From NCBI RefSeq assembly GCF_018139145.2, contig NC_059475.1, positions 15,187,937-15,251,936 of the forward strand: 64,000 bases of DNA, written 5' to 3'. Source of the DNA: Gymnogyps californianus. Lineage: Eukaryota > Chordata > Aves > Accipitriformes > Cathartidae. Under the pieces are notes generated by a model that saw only the letters and a program-made list of their open reading frames with translations, ran no database searches and was not told the DNA's origin. Both the position numbers and the translations under genes were made by a program. Each line of letters opens with the position of its first letter. Position 1 is the stretch's first letter. This document shows positions 1-12,698 of the stretch, one piece after another.

Positions 1-256
1 TAAAGCCAAAAAAGGAAAAAAGCAAAAAGAAAAACAAAAAAAGGGCAAAGAAGCCTTCCTAAATACAATTAGATGCAAAAGGCAGTCAGCTCACAGTAGA
101 TATTTTCTTGCAAGAGCAATAATGGAAATGCGACTGAGATCTGACTACCTAACATTACAGTTTTGTTTAGGACAGGGAACCAACTAAATCTGTCAACTGC
201 TGTACATTTTTTCATAGTGACAAGATTTCCACAATATGATAAAATTAGAACTGTAA

Positions 257-302
257 GAGCTTGGAGAGCTCTCTTAACTTTTAATTAAAACTCTCCAAGC
301 TC
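257..302. repeat. Perfect 12-bp inverted repeat with palindromic loop
   Basis: GAGCTTGGAGAG (257-268) and CTCTCCAAGCTC (291-302) pair perfectly. The 22-bp loop contains the palindrome TTTTAATTAAAA at 279-290. It could be a short hairpin or a relic of a palindromic repeat. Confidence 0.88.
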
Positions 303-548
303 ACTAAAAATAATTAGGCATTAAAATGTTCTGGTTTTCCTCTGAATTCATTTGCACTACTTGAATGGTCTAGATCTTGCATGAAACGACAGACGTTCTA
401 AACAGAAACACTGGAATTTAACTGGAGGTGATTTCCAGACCTGCTTTCTATGATGCGGCTAGTGGGAAAAACTGTAGAGAGTCTGAAGCTTATGCCAATT
501 CTGCCTAAAATGGCTTGTTTCAACAGGAATTCTCTAGTGCAAAGAGCA

Positions 549-584
549 TTTGCACTGAGCAGAGTGCGTTCTGCTCAGTGCAAA
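549..584. repeat. Perfect 15-bp inverted repeat, 6-bp loop
   Basis: TTTGCACTGAGCAGA (549-563) and TCTGCTCAGTGCAAA (570-584) are exact reverse complements around GTGCGT. The stem is GC-balanced, so this is not a simple-sequence effect. The pairing does not extend outward, so the hairpin is too short for a typical microRNA precursor. Its origin is unknown. Confidence 0.9.
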
Positions 585-978
585 ACTGTAGATAAAAAGG
601 AGTTTGAATTTCATGGAAAGAATAACCCAAGATACAGTTCTGACCTTTATTTTTATTTATTTATTAAAAAGCAGAACCTTTAACCTTGCAAATGTTTGTG
701 TTCTCTTAAAATAACTCATACAATGCTATATGCCACACTATTTTTAGAAAAGCAACAAGAGAAAGCATGCTTTTCCCATACAGCAGGGCACTGATATAAA
801 CATCAACACAGATGCTCTGTGAGAGAGAGCTGGACTTCTCAAGCACTTGATCATTACGGAATGCACCAACTGTTTTAGATAATCTCGTGCCAGCTCCAAT
901 TCTGCTCCACACTCCCCTTTGGGAGTGGCAAATCTTGTCCTGCTTCTAATTTTTCATTTTACTCACTCCTCCATTCTT

Positions 979-996
979 CCCCCCCCCCCCCCCCCC
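979..996 (+). repeat. Poly-C run (18 bases)
   Basis: Eighteen consecutive C residues run between ATTCTT and AGAACAG. On the SOX6 sense strand this is poly-G. Confidence 0.95.
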
Positions 997-2765
997 AGAA
1001 CAGAGGGAAAAAGGCATTGTGTGCCAAGCAATGCAAGACTAGAATCACTTCCCCAAACAGAGCAAAACTTTCAGACAATTAACCCTCCCCTCTTCTTTCA
1101 GATAAATTACTAAGTATAAAATGCAATCTGTTTCCTTTGTTTACTCAATATGAACAATTTGTAAATGACTCAAAGATAAAATTCAGAAAATGTTGTGCTA
1201 AATTAGAACCATTATAAACATGCTAATGACTGCTTAACTAAAACATGCAGGATCAGTGTGAAGAAATATATTTAGTTCCTGTGAAATACAGTTGTATTGC
1301 CTGAGAACTATTTGGTCACTTAATTGTATATGATTACTTCAGGAAAATGTTAATTTCATGAACACTACACTAGACAATACACTATGTATGTCAAAAGGAG
1401 CTTTCTCAAATGTCAATGTAATCGCTTGGATGCAGTGTTTTGGCATATTAGTAGAAGAGAAATATCTTTTAAGGCTGTCAAAATTACATGTACATTTCAT
1501 CCCTCCACTTAAAGTTTCCCTTCCATTATAAGCTATATTTTACTGTTAGATTGGCTGTATTCATTGAAGTACACATCATTGCCTTATTTGCATTACAATG
1601 ATAGTATACTGTATATTACATGTAATCATCTATTCCCTAAGTATGTGCACCTCTATTTACTTCCCCAGTGAAAATATAATAATGGCAAGAGAGAGTCTTG
1701 GGCTTTACACAACAGCAATCGGGGATAGTCAGGAAAAGAGGAGCATGCTTTGCTTGCAATCCCTGGCCAAAAGATTACATAAACTGATATAATAAAGAAG
1801 AATGATACACTTATTTGCCTGTCTCTTACTATGTATCAGCAAAGTAACAAAATCAATAGGATTTGCAATATTTGTTATTTTGCAAAAGAAGAAAGTTGTG
1901 TTAATGGAAGCAGATCTCAAAATCTCCGTTATTTTTCTTTGCTTCCACATCTTCACATCTTTCTGTATTGACCAGCTCTAGAAGATCAATTTTTTTTCCT
2001 CAGAGTGGAAAAGAAGAACAGACTGAGCCAATATCTTAGCTAGAACTCGTCAGCATAGCTCCATCAAAGTCTATTTAGTCTTAAATAGATTTGAAATTTC
2101 TCCCAATATTTGGCCTAATCATTCTTTCTCTTAATCTCATACCATCATTCCTTGTTATATTCCTTTTATAACCCTAAACAATTCACTTTCATCTTTGGTA
2201 TCCACTCTTTTCAAACACTTGTGAGTTGAAGTGACATTCTTCTCATTATTACTCAAACAAACTATAGAGAATTTAATCTTTAAATCTTTCTTTGTTAAAC
2301 TGTTCTGGAACAAATCATGTTTCATATGGCCTCTGGACATGTAGCGTCTTTCTTTTACAAATGAATTTCCCTAGTAGCTCAAGAAGTTGCAGATTGCATG
2401 TCAGCCTGTGTGCAGCTACATACTAAACCCACTCACTGGACTCATCTTATTAAAGACATGGGGGCAGATTTTATTTTCTCTTAACATTGCACAGCTCTCC
2501 CAGATTCTCATACCAAGCTGAAGCAAGCAGAGGATCCCATCTCAACTCAATAAATTATTTGGTAGCACAAATAGGTATTTATGTCACTGCGTCTTCTCCT
2601 ATCAAGTGCAATGCCAAGTAAGTACTGTATCATCTAACAAAGCAGAAATTCCATAAAATGGATATGAAAATATCAGTAAAAGTTTTGGCAAGTAAAAACA
2701 TCTTAAACAAAAGGTAATACAAAAATACAAGTGTGTGTAACCTCCTTCACACCAGGTTAGTTTGT

Positions 2766-2786
2766 GGGGGGGCAGGGAGTGAAGGG
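2766..2786 (+). other. Potential G-quadruplex motif
   Basis: A G7 run, then CA, GGG, AGTGAA and GGG gives four G3 blocks with loops of 1, 2 and 6 bases. This satisfies the usual G3+N1-7 pattern on the plus strand. The SOX6 transcript would carry the C-rich complement, so any structure would form in the DNA template strand. It may be incidental. Confidence 0.55.
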
Positions 2787-3723
2787 ACTTCCGGAAAAGC
2801 AAGAAAAATCAGTTTCTATTAAACTGATTAGTGTTCCTCAGAAAATTTGTGACATCAGATGATTTATGAACAAAACATGGATGATTCAAAAGACCTCTAT
2901 TTTGTTCCCCCAAGTCATGTTCTACTCATTACCCTAATAATGCAGTAATAAACATCTGTTTAATGATTTGAAGGCTTCTTAATATTGTGTATAAAAATCT
3001 TAACTCAGCTCTTACATAAAATATTCTGAAATTAAAACAATTGTGTAACAAAAAGAATTTTTCATGATAAATCCTTAAGCATTTTTGTATCTAAAAGTAT
3101 AATACAAAGAAAGCAAAATAATGTGCTCTTGATTTGAAATGACTTCAAACAAGGATGCAAAGGAATGAAAACAATAGCTAGAATCTCCTCTCTATTTACC
3201 ATTTCTGACGGTCTCTATGGCACATGATGCAGTCTTTTCCAAGACACTAAAATACACTGACAAAATCAGATCTGTAGCTTCCTTTATACTAATAAAATCT
3301 TGACTTAAACAAACTATCATATTCTGTATAAATATAAATATAGAACAAGCAAGACTTTCCTGAGCTAATTCCAGCAAACAGAGCTTTAAAAGGTTTACAA
3401 ATCTCACAAGCACCAATCTATTTGCCATGGATATATATTTCAGGAATAATAGCTGATTTGTTACAAACCTGTGAAAAGATTTAAGAAAAGAATGCACTAA
3501 TATCTTCAAGAATAGTATCTTAAAATTTTCATTTCCCTATATACATAGAGCTGAAAATTAGCCATCAATTTTTCTCTTGTAAAAGAACATTATTGATTTT
3601 GTAAAGTCAAGTACTGGAAAGATATGGAAATGCTAGAATTAAAGTTGTCCAGGAAATCCTAATTCAGCCCCTGTGTGAATAAACATTATGATACACTCTT
3701 TAAATAAAAAACCCCATGCAATT

Positions 3724-3747
3724 AAAAAAAAAGTACACTTTTTTTTT
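3724..3747. repeat. A-run/T-run perfect inverted repeat
   Basis: AAAAAAAAAGT (3724-3734) and ACTTTTTTTTT (3737-3747) are perfect 11-bp inverted repeats separated by AC. A tight hairpin of low complexity. Confidence 0.85.
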
Positions 3748-6374
3748 TACAGGATTCTTGCTACATTCAGCACATGGGACAACCCCAGACAAAAGCATAA
3801 ACTGGGGACTGCAGAGCAAATAAGGCTGTTGCCCATAATCATATGGGCCACTTTTCATTACAAAAGTTCAAAGAGATTAAATAAATGAGGGATGGCACTG
3901 CAAAAGGAGAAATGATGGGTCGCAGTTTCATTTTCTGGGAGCTCAGTTTAAAAAACTTGGGGTTGTATTTGAGGAATTGCTGAACATTCACAGCTACAGC
4001 TGTGTCAATGTAAAGTCAATGTAAAAATTGAGGCTATAATATATATAGCTGTATACAAACTGCTGCACAAAGTTAGGTCCTCTGGAAAAGAATCAGGACC
4101 TAAACACCTCAAGCTGAACAACCAATAAATCAGTGGTGTTTTTAAAGACACACTCTTAGTCCACACCTGTGAAGCTGGAACACTGACTGCCCTTTTTTCC
4201 TCTTTACAAAGACTTTGAGAAGATAATTTGTTTGCAGCACATTTACAGAGTATGCTGAAAAACCCCAGCCAATTGTGTAATATCCATGCCTTCAGAGCAC
4301 AGCTTGAATAATAAGTAATTAATAGACACAAAGGCTTCAGATTGACCAGTAAGGATATAACAAGCTACTGGATAGTGTCACATTCACGGAGGATCATCCT
4401 GTTAGTGAACTGGATGAATCAGAATTCTTTTTGAGCAAAAATATTGTTTAATCATGTAAGAAAAATTATACTTATCTACATGGAAACAAAAATTGTTTTC
4501 ATTTTAAAACATTTTAAGTTCTGTTGGATAACTGAAGAAAGCTTTCACCAGTTATGCGGACATTCTGTAAAATTAAAACAGTTTTAAACCTGTGCTTATA
4601 TACAGCTCAGACTTTTATAAATTAGATTTAGTAACCAGATTTGGAAACAATGGCGATTTAAAGGGTACTGATCATGGCGAATTAAAGACAGGGTGAACAG
4701 GAAAAGGACTTTGGTTTCTCCACACTGGACTTCACCAATTAAAAGCACTAATGATAATAAAAGAGTGTATGTTGCACCCTGTCCTAGCGCAGCAAAACAG
4801 ACACAGCCCCCTTTTGCTCTCCTGACAGAGCAAATCTTGACATCCCCCATGTACAGGCTGAGAGACCTCTATAGGTTCCCCTGTCTGCTTAGAGCAAGTG
4901 ATGTCACTGTGTGATGCGCTGCTTGACCCATTAACTCATCATGTGTTTCTCAGCAGAAAATAATTTTTGGTCCCAAAGCTGATGCACAAATTCATCACCA
5001 TATACATCTTCCCAAAATACGTAGCATAGTAATACAATAAATTTCAGTGCCAAAAAAATGGGGGTCATTTGGAAACATCTGAGAGGAGATTTAATAATAC
5101 TTGGGGAGTTCTCGTCCCAAAATCTGCTACCCAAAGAGGTAAATACATATTCAGTACAATTAAATCTTCATAGCTACAGAGAAGGGAAACCACAGTAAGC
5201 TCATGCTACCTGTTTTGAGTTATTCTTTATTTCCTATTCTGCTAATAAACATCCTTTCTTTTCCAGAATCCTCCTCACTACAAGCAAGAAATAGGCAATG
5301 GAGCTCTAGAGAATTATGCCACAACCTTCACTAAAAGTTATATTGCAGGTAACAAAGATAATTTACATGATTTCTGTCTTAAACATTTAGTCTTCTTGCT
5401 TTTGTTTATTTAATCCAGACTCTATAGTTATAACAGTTTAAATTAATGAGCTGAATTTTAGCTGCATAACTCCCCAGAAAATTTAAGCATGCATGAAATT
5501 CGACACAGCTACTTCGAAATTGTAGATTAATGCTGTTTTATGATATACTCTTTACACAAATGCAAAAGAATCTAACAAAGACTCAGTTGTTTAGAAGGAT
5601 TTTTCTCATATTTAGGGCCAACAGAAAAGTTCATGTTATCAGAACAACCCCTACACAAAAGATTGCTCAATTATAAGTTCTGATTTTTGATCTTAGAAGT
5701 ACCCATTCCAGAGAACAGGACTGGTAGGAAATATCTTTGTTCGAATGCTAAATGACATAGTATATTGGAAAATTATGATATTGCCTTATTCATTTAAATA
5801 TATTACCAAATGCAGTGCCTGAGTAACAAGTGAAGATATGGACTTCATACAGAAAAAGTAGTGTGGCCACAATGGTTTGAACATGCAATGCAAAAGCTTG
5901 TTACTATCAAGTCAAAGGCAGAAGTTTGGGCTGCTGCCAGGTTCTCTATGTACTCACGGTTTGGTCCATCTAATTTGTGTTTACATACATTAAAGTTGAG
6001 ATTAATCTTTCACCCTTTGGTTGTGTTTTCATTGTCTTTACTCCACATAACAGTTATCTTACTGGGGTTTTTATCTTGATGTTACCCACAAAACTCATCG
6101 TATTTAGACAACCATACAATCTTTTTTGTCAACTAATCACTTCTCTAATCCCTAGGCTGCAAACCTGCCTAAACCCTACTCCCGCATTTGCACTCACACT
6201 ATTAATATAATCATGAGCTCTAGGAAGGCAGAGTCTAAAACATCGCAAGTTACGCGTCTCTGGTTCCTTAAGCTTTTTTTAAACACTTATTTATGGGCAA
6301 GGTATAATTTACACCACCTTATGTATGGCTGGGCAGGTGGTACACTGTGACTGCTGCTCCTTATATCAAATACG

Positions 6375-6556
6375 CTAACATCATTGTCAGTGGTGCCCAC
6401 TTTTCCCCACCAATCATATTTTCACCTGTTCTCTCTCATCATAAGATTTGACTGAGAGCTCTCTGGGACAAGGACTGTTGTTTGCTTTTACTACTGTTAT
6501 GTGTACAGCACCTAACGTACTTCCTGACAGAGGCCCCTGGAAAAAATTATAAGGAA
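6375..6556 (+). mobile_element. Ancient L2/L3-type LINE 3' end
   Basis: The core is GAGAGCTCTCTGGGACAAGG, then ACTGTTGTTTGC, then TGTGTACAGCACCTAACG and CCTGACAGAGGCCCC. This parallels the widespread amniote LINE 3' end, which reads roughly 'gtaagctctttggggcagggactgt ... gtgtacagcacctagcacaatggggcc'. The preceding pyrimidine-rich stretch with TTCCCCACCAATC also fits that family. It is highly diverged, so an old insertion. Family naming (L2 versus CR1-L3) and both borders are uncertain without a repeat library. Confidence 0.75.
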
Positions 6557-9500
6557 TCATCTTAATGACTTCTAATGAAACTCAGAGACCCTTCAGAACT
6601 CAGTGGCCTAAGCTCCATGGAATAAATTACTTTATTTTTATTCCATTTTCCTTTCAAAGCTATACATGTCATATAACTTACTATCTCAACTGGAAAAACT
6701 GCTAGTGCTCAGCCTAAGCCAGTAGTCAATGAACATCGTACATTTGCCTGCACAAAGGGAGGAAGGCAGTATGCATAGGCACAGCTTTTCCCAAAGCAAA
6801 CCAGCCACCGCAGGTCCCAGAGCTGCTGGTATACTCCATGAACGCTCAAGGCACATGGAATTTTTTCAATTCTACAATGAGATTGCTCGAGTTTCTCAAC
6901 TTCAGAAAGTTTCCTATTTCAGGCAAGTAAGAAAAATTGTGACAAGATCTTGCATTTAGGAACAACAGTTCCTTTCAGTGAACTATCCCACATCCAGATA
7001 TTTTCAGGAATTGCCCAAAAGCTTTTTAGCTGACAGGAGATAAATTATTTCCTTCTTCAGCAAAATGTAACTCCCTAATGAGTTCATTATCTTAGAAATA
7101 GTGGTGTAAATGTGAACTTTGATACAAAGACAATAACACCTCCCTTCTTCTGAAAACTATTAACTGGACCTTCTCAGCACCTAAGACTACAGGCAATTAG
7201 TCCCAGAACACAGGTTAAAGAATTTAAATCGCCACAATCCATTACTTTTTACAGTTATTTACAAAATAAGTATAAAACCTGCCCATTCATTTTGATTGCA
7301 TTTTTTTTGCTCTTTTTGCACTAGTGAAATAATTTCAAAAGATGGATAATATGACAGAGATCCAGGCCCTAAAAGTGGAACCTTATACTGTATTAAATAG
7401 CTGATCAGAGAATAAGAACAAACATTGCCAACAAATGTATAGGAAAACCATGATAATTTTTTACTGCAAAGTCATGCAGAAATCACCACATTGGATCAGG
7501 CTGCTTAAAAATTCCTGTCTAACAATGGTAAATTTTGCAAAGACTAGATTGAAAATTTGAATACCATGAGCATGTTCCACCTATACTCAAGACTGCACTT
7601 TTAAGCAAAAATACTTTTTTCCTTTGAAGAAGCTTCCATCCCTTTTTACCAGAGACAACAAGGACCAGCAGTCCACAGAAAGGGTCAGTAGAGTTTGGCC
7701 AAACAGAAAACCAGACAAAACCCACTTATAAACCACTAATTTTTCATCCAAAAAGATATGTTATCTACATGGTCAGATACACATGTTCTTACCTTTGTTC
7801 AAATAAAAAAAATTTAGGGGTTTTTTAAACACTGCTTTTACAAGCTCCTGTTCCTTGCTTAGATGGCACATCCTAATCTTAAAGCCCAATTTCTCTTATT
7901 TTGCGGGTGTTGTGGTTTCAATTCACAATATCACAGCTCTAACAGGCAAAGTTATCCATAACAGCTCCCTAAAATTGGACAATTCATATCAGCTAATAGA
8001 TGCATTACATACATTGGAAAACAATACTGAGTCAGCCAACATCAACCATATTCTGTAACAACTTGCCAGGGCCAAGGTGCCAGGTGCCCTCCTATACTGG
8101 ACCTTCTCTATGTCTTGTTGCTCGGAGGCTGTGACTCCAACAGTACCGTATTGTAAAAATCTGGAATAAATCTAGCAAAGAAAGAGATCATTTATAAGTC
8201 ATCTGTGGGTACATTCTGTCTTTGGTGTGTGGCTGAAACTCCCATTAACACTAACATGAGCTACGCAGGCCTACTGATGGGTGAATTATACCCCTGACAG
8301 AAAAGTGGTTTTTTGCTCGATGGATTTTCTTTGATGAACTTGTTGGCTACTGCACAGTCATGTGTATATATTTAAGTATTTCTCTGTGTGTATGCATTTG
8401 TATATCTCTACAGTGATGATGTCAGTTTGACTGAAAATGCAGATAAAGCATTTCTTAAGCCAAAATGGGCCAAAGCTAATTTTCCCCATACAAACTTCGG
8501 TTTGGCCCTTATTTATCAAAACCAGAAAAAGTTTGACAGAAAAGGGGATCCAAATTGGTTATCCCAACAAAAAATAGAAGTTAAGGCCTTTCTTAAGACT
8601 TACTTTATAGGAACCGTATGCACAACTTTCACTTTCTAGAAAGTGGTTTTCTCTTGAACACACATCAGAACCATTCATCATCATATAATTGCAAGTTGTC
8701 AGTCAGAGCCGCACCCTTCATGCAGTGGCAGGCCGCCAACACATCTGTCAGAAGCACTCACAAGCTTCCGTGTATTATTGTAATCCCCTACAAAAGGAAC
8801 AAGCCCATTCATCCAGTCCACATTTTCCAAATCAAATGACAACTGTAAACCCTGAGCCTGGAAAAATAATAGCACTTACCCTAAAAATGCCACATTTGTC
8901 AGGTGACCACAGGCTAAATGCCTGAGGGCAAATATGAAATAATTCTAATTCCCACACATAACGCATAGGTTTTAGGGAACTGGGTTCTTCATGCACAAAA
9001 GAGGAAAGCTGGGTTCTGTGCATACAACAAAGTGGTCTCCAATGGTGAAACAAGCTGCGGGGATAAACCGTTGTACCCTTTCTGCAAACACTCCCTTCTT
9101 GCACTCTAGATTCGATTAGGAAAAATTTCTCCTTCTTCCTTAATGTTTCTATTCTCTTTTTTGGCTTCTTCTGTTTCCTTTCTCGTTTGCCTAGAATCAT
9201 CTAGTCTTTATGTTAACACGCTCTTTTCTCCTTTTCCTCTTTTCTCCCGTACCTCTTGAAAGATGCATTCTGCTCAGACAGGCTCCACACGTAGCACCTC
9301 GGGGCCAGCCTGGATTTAATGAGCCTGAGGGCTTGGGCCAACGAGTCCAGAGCAGGTAAGATTCTCTTCTCAGAAATGATGTTAAGGACTTTCATGGAGA
9401 ATTAAACAGCTTTCAAGGAATTAAATACTGCTTTCTACAGGGCTTCAGAAGCTTGTTTGCAGAGTATATACATACAAGAGCCACGAATACTTTGGAGAAT

Positions 9501-10749
9501 GAAGTAGAGTAATAAGCTTTACCTCTCTACTTCCACTAACTCTTTTGCATTCTCTCTCTGGGAGAGTATGACAGTTCAATGTTCAGAAACATTGAGTGAA
9601 ACACATGCCATTGCCCTTCAAGGCAGCAACGCAGCCACATGAACCCAGCAAGACCTTCAGAGCAGCTTTGCTTCAGCAGGTGAGGCTGTGGATGGAGCCT
9701 AATGCTTCCCTCTAACCAGACAGATCTTTGTACATGCTTAGATACAGAGGTGAAGCCATGACTCCTCTCTGACCCCCCTTCCAATAACTTGCTCTCAGGA
9801 ATTTTATAGGAGCAGGAGCAGACAGTCAGCATGCACGCCCAACCATAATGATTGGGCTGTTAAAGGCTTTGTGCACTCCACACTGCTATTGGGCATTTTT
9901 ATCAGCCCTTGATACAGGAAGAATGCATATTATATATACAGACATATACAAACATACATTTCTGAAACAATTTGAAAGATATATGATGGCTGACCTGCTA
10001 CAACATTTATTTCCAAGAGCGAATAGAGAAAGCATTACTCCTGAGTGATACAGCCAGGAGTAAATTATACCATCTCACTGCACAAAGGAAGATAAATATC
10101 GTAACAAATCAACTCTTAGCTGTGGTGCACACCTATATTCACACAGTGTTGTTCAAACCAGTTTTAAGGAAAATCTAACAATTCTCAGACTATCTCAAAA
10201 AAAAAGTCTCTGATCACTGTAAAACTACCATGCAAGCATGAAGAAGCTGCAGAAACTGCTCTGCTTACTCCTGGACGGTCACACAGACTAGTCTAGCTGG
10301 TCCACCCCATTAGAATGAAGCTGGAATGTAGGAATATCAGAGTTTATCATCACACTCCTGCAAAACATGCTGGTTTTCAAAACACCGGTGGGGAAAAATC
10401 AATCCCTCAATCCTTTCGTGACTCAGTTTCTCAGATAGAAAGATGATCTTTTTATCTCATACATCTACTGAAGAATTTAATTATTTTGCAAAATGGTAAT
10501 ACAAACAGCCTTAAGCACAACAGTATCTTTTTTCAATTACACTATCTTAATTTTACGTTTTTTCAAAGTTTACTTGACAATGTTCTTTTTTTCAGAACTG
10601 CGCCATATTCAGTAACTCTTAATGTTTGGCATGAATGAAGACCAAATTTCACTAAATTTGAATGAAATTAATTTTGGGCTTGAGACTTCATGAGGTAATA
10701 ATATCTGCTGTAAGCTGGGTAAATCAAGATAAATGATTTCTCTTTTTAC

Positions 10750-10763
10750 ATATATATATATAT
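10750..10763 (+). repeat. (AT)7 microsatellite
   Basis: Seven uninterrupted AT dinucleotides follow TTTTTAC. Confidence 0.9.
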
Positions 10764-12568
10764 GATACTAAATACACACAAATATAAGTACAACATACGG
10801 TCAACAAGAAATAAATAAAACTGAAAACACTTTACAACTGCATGGCAAGTATCCAAACTAAATTTCAGGTAGCAGATGGCATGAATAGGATACATGTGAG
10901 AAACAGGCAATTTCAATTATCTCTGAATAGTTCATAAACAGGAAAATATGGCAAACCACAATTTAAAAAAAATGGACTCGAAAACTAACATAATGTAATA
11001 GAGATAACTGAATGGAAAACATAACAATGCAAAGTTATTAAGCTCATCCTGACCATAATTTCATAATGAGTATTAAATGATTACAGTGACAGAAAAGAGC
11101 TGCCCCAAATACTCATGCCTGGAAAATGTAATAATTAATTATTCCAAGTAGGGCTCAGAATTTCATTTTAGTTGTTATTATTATTAACCCAAAGTGGCCA
11201 AGAGATCTTGCTCACCAAGTCCCTTCTTAGCTTCTGTGCAATCTACAGATGAAAAAAAACCCAAGTAAAATCTGGACCCGGTCACTGCTTCAAACAGTTA
11301 TTCAGACAAACTTCAATAGGGTTTATTCAGCAGAGGTCAGATTTGCCCACAAATGTCATACAAAAACCACATTGTTTTGACCCATACAGTGAAATAAGGT
11401 GCAAAAAGAAACTATGTTTAAAATGTATTCTGAGTCACACCAAATGAGAATCTGGCCTTCACAAAAGAGTTTGCTCTCCTTTTAACTCATCTTTTGGAAA
11501 AATCAAATGTGTCAGGTGGATGTCTGAAATTTCAAAATTTGATAAGTAGGATAGAGGCTAATTTCCTAAACATTTCATTGAGATGCCTACAAATGCTGTG
11601 TAGAGTCAGCCAGGCAAATCACCTAGGAATCAATTCATCAGACATTGTACTACTGCTTTCATACTCCCCTCCCTAATTCTCCTTTCCACATAAGAAATGT
11701 GTCAGACATAAAGATCTATTAGCTCAAATCCCTGAAGTTATTCAGATATCTAAATTCAAGTGCCTAATTGCCATTTGTGTAATTGGGAGTTAGATAGCTA
11801 AACAATAGTTTGGGTGTCTGTATTCCGCTGAGATGTAAGCTTTTCTGTTAATGAAACTCTCAGCATTATCCCTATGAAAAAATGGTAAAAGAGCTCTCAA
11901 CTATTCCATTCTTAAGCTAGATTAAAGACAAAATCAAATAAAAGGAAAAAAAAAAGTCCTGCCTGCATAAATATGAGCAAAATAAAGTGTAATTTTCACT
12001 GAAATACATATAGATTTTTATTTATCAGATTTGCTGTTAGCAGACAAGATAGCACCTCCAAATATCAGAAAAGAAAGGAAGAGTTTATTGACCACTGTGA
12101 TTTCAGAAACATTTAGTAAGAATTGAAGAAGCTTTATCCAGTTCAAATGATAAGTATTTCTCTTTTTTCATGCTAATAAAGAGAATTTGATCCCTGTTAA
12201 AACAGAAGGTTGTTCAGAAGGCTTTATCAACAGCACCTTCAGCCTGGCATAATAGAGGCACAGCAAAATCAACAGATGCTTCTGAGCATCTCAATAACCG
12301 AGGTCTGGGTCTTTGAAAGAATGACTAGTCTGCCATTTCATAACTGTCATTTGAAAGAGGAAAAGTGTTGTTTAATGACAGCTGGGTTTTACTGCCCAGA
12401 TGAATTGGAATAATACATAGAACCCATGTATTTTATGTACATTGAATACTTATGAAACTTATTTATACATCTGCATGCTTATAGCTAGATACAGATACAC
12501 ACACAATTGCAGTATTTAAAAAATGGCCAGAAGTTTTAGGTACGGTGCTTGAATCAAATTACATCTCA

Positions 12569-12698
12569 TTTTCAGAGCTGGTGGGCCCAGTAGTTTTGGA
12601 AGTTGGAGTTATAAGTGCTGAACACGTCTCAAAAATCAGTCCCAGTATGTTTCAAGTTAGGCATCCAAAGTCAGTAACCACAAGTGATCATTTGGGTC
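12569..12698. repeat. Ancient interspersed repeat remnant (CTCAAAAATCAG type)
   Basis: AAGTGCTGAACACGTCTCAA, then AAATCAGTCCCAGTAT, then AAGTTAGGCATCCAAAG resembles old repeats containing 'aaggtgctcagcacctctcaaaaatcaggccc ... aagttgggcacccaaa', which I recall from reptile and bird genomes. No inverted repeat is preserved well enough to fix the borders. The assignment rests on recall of motif order only. Confidence 0.4.

Noticed and set aside
549..584. microRNA precursor
   Set aside because: The stem is only 15 bp with no pairing in the flanks, too short for a Drosha/Dicer substrate.
8832..9200. 122-codon minus-strand open frame
   Set aside because: The Lys/Arg-rich start arises from a TTTCTT-rich stretch. 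No domain or exon borders are visible.
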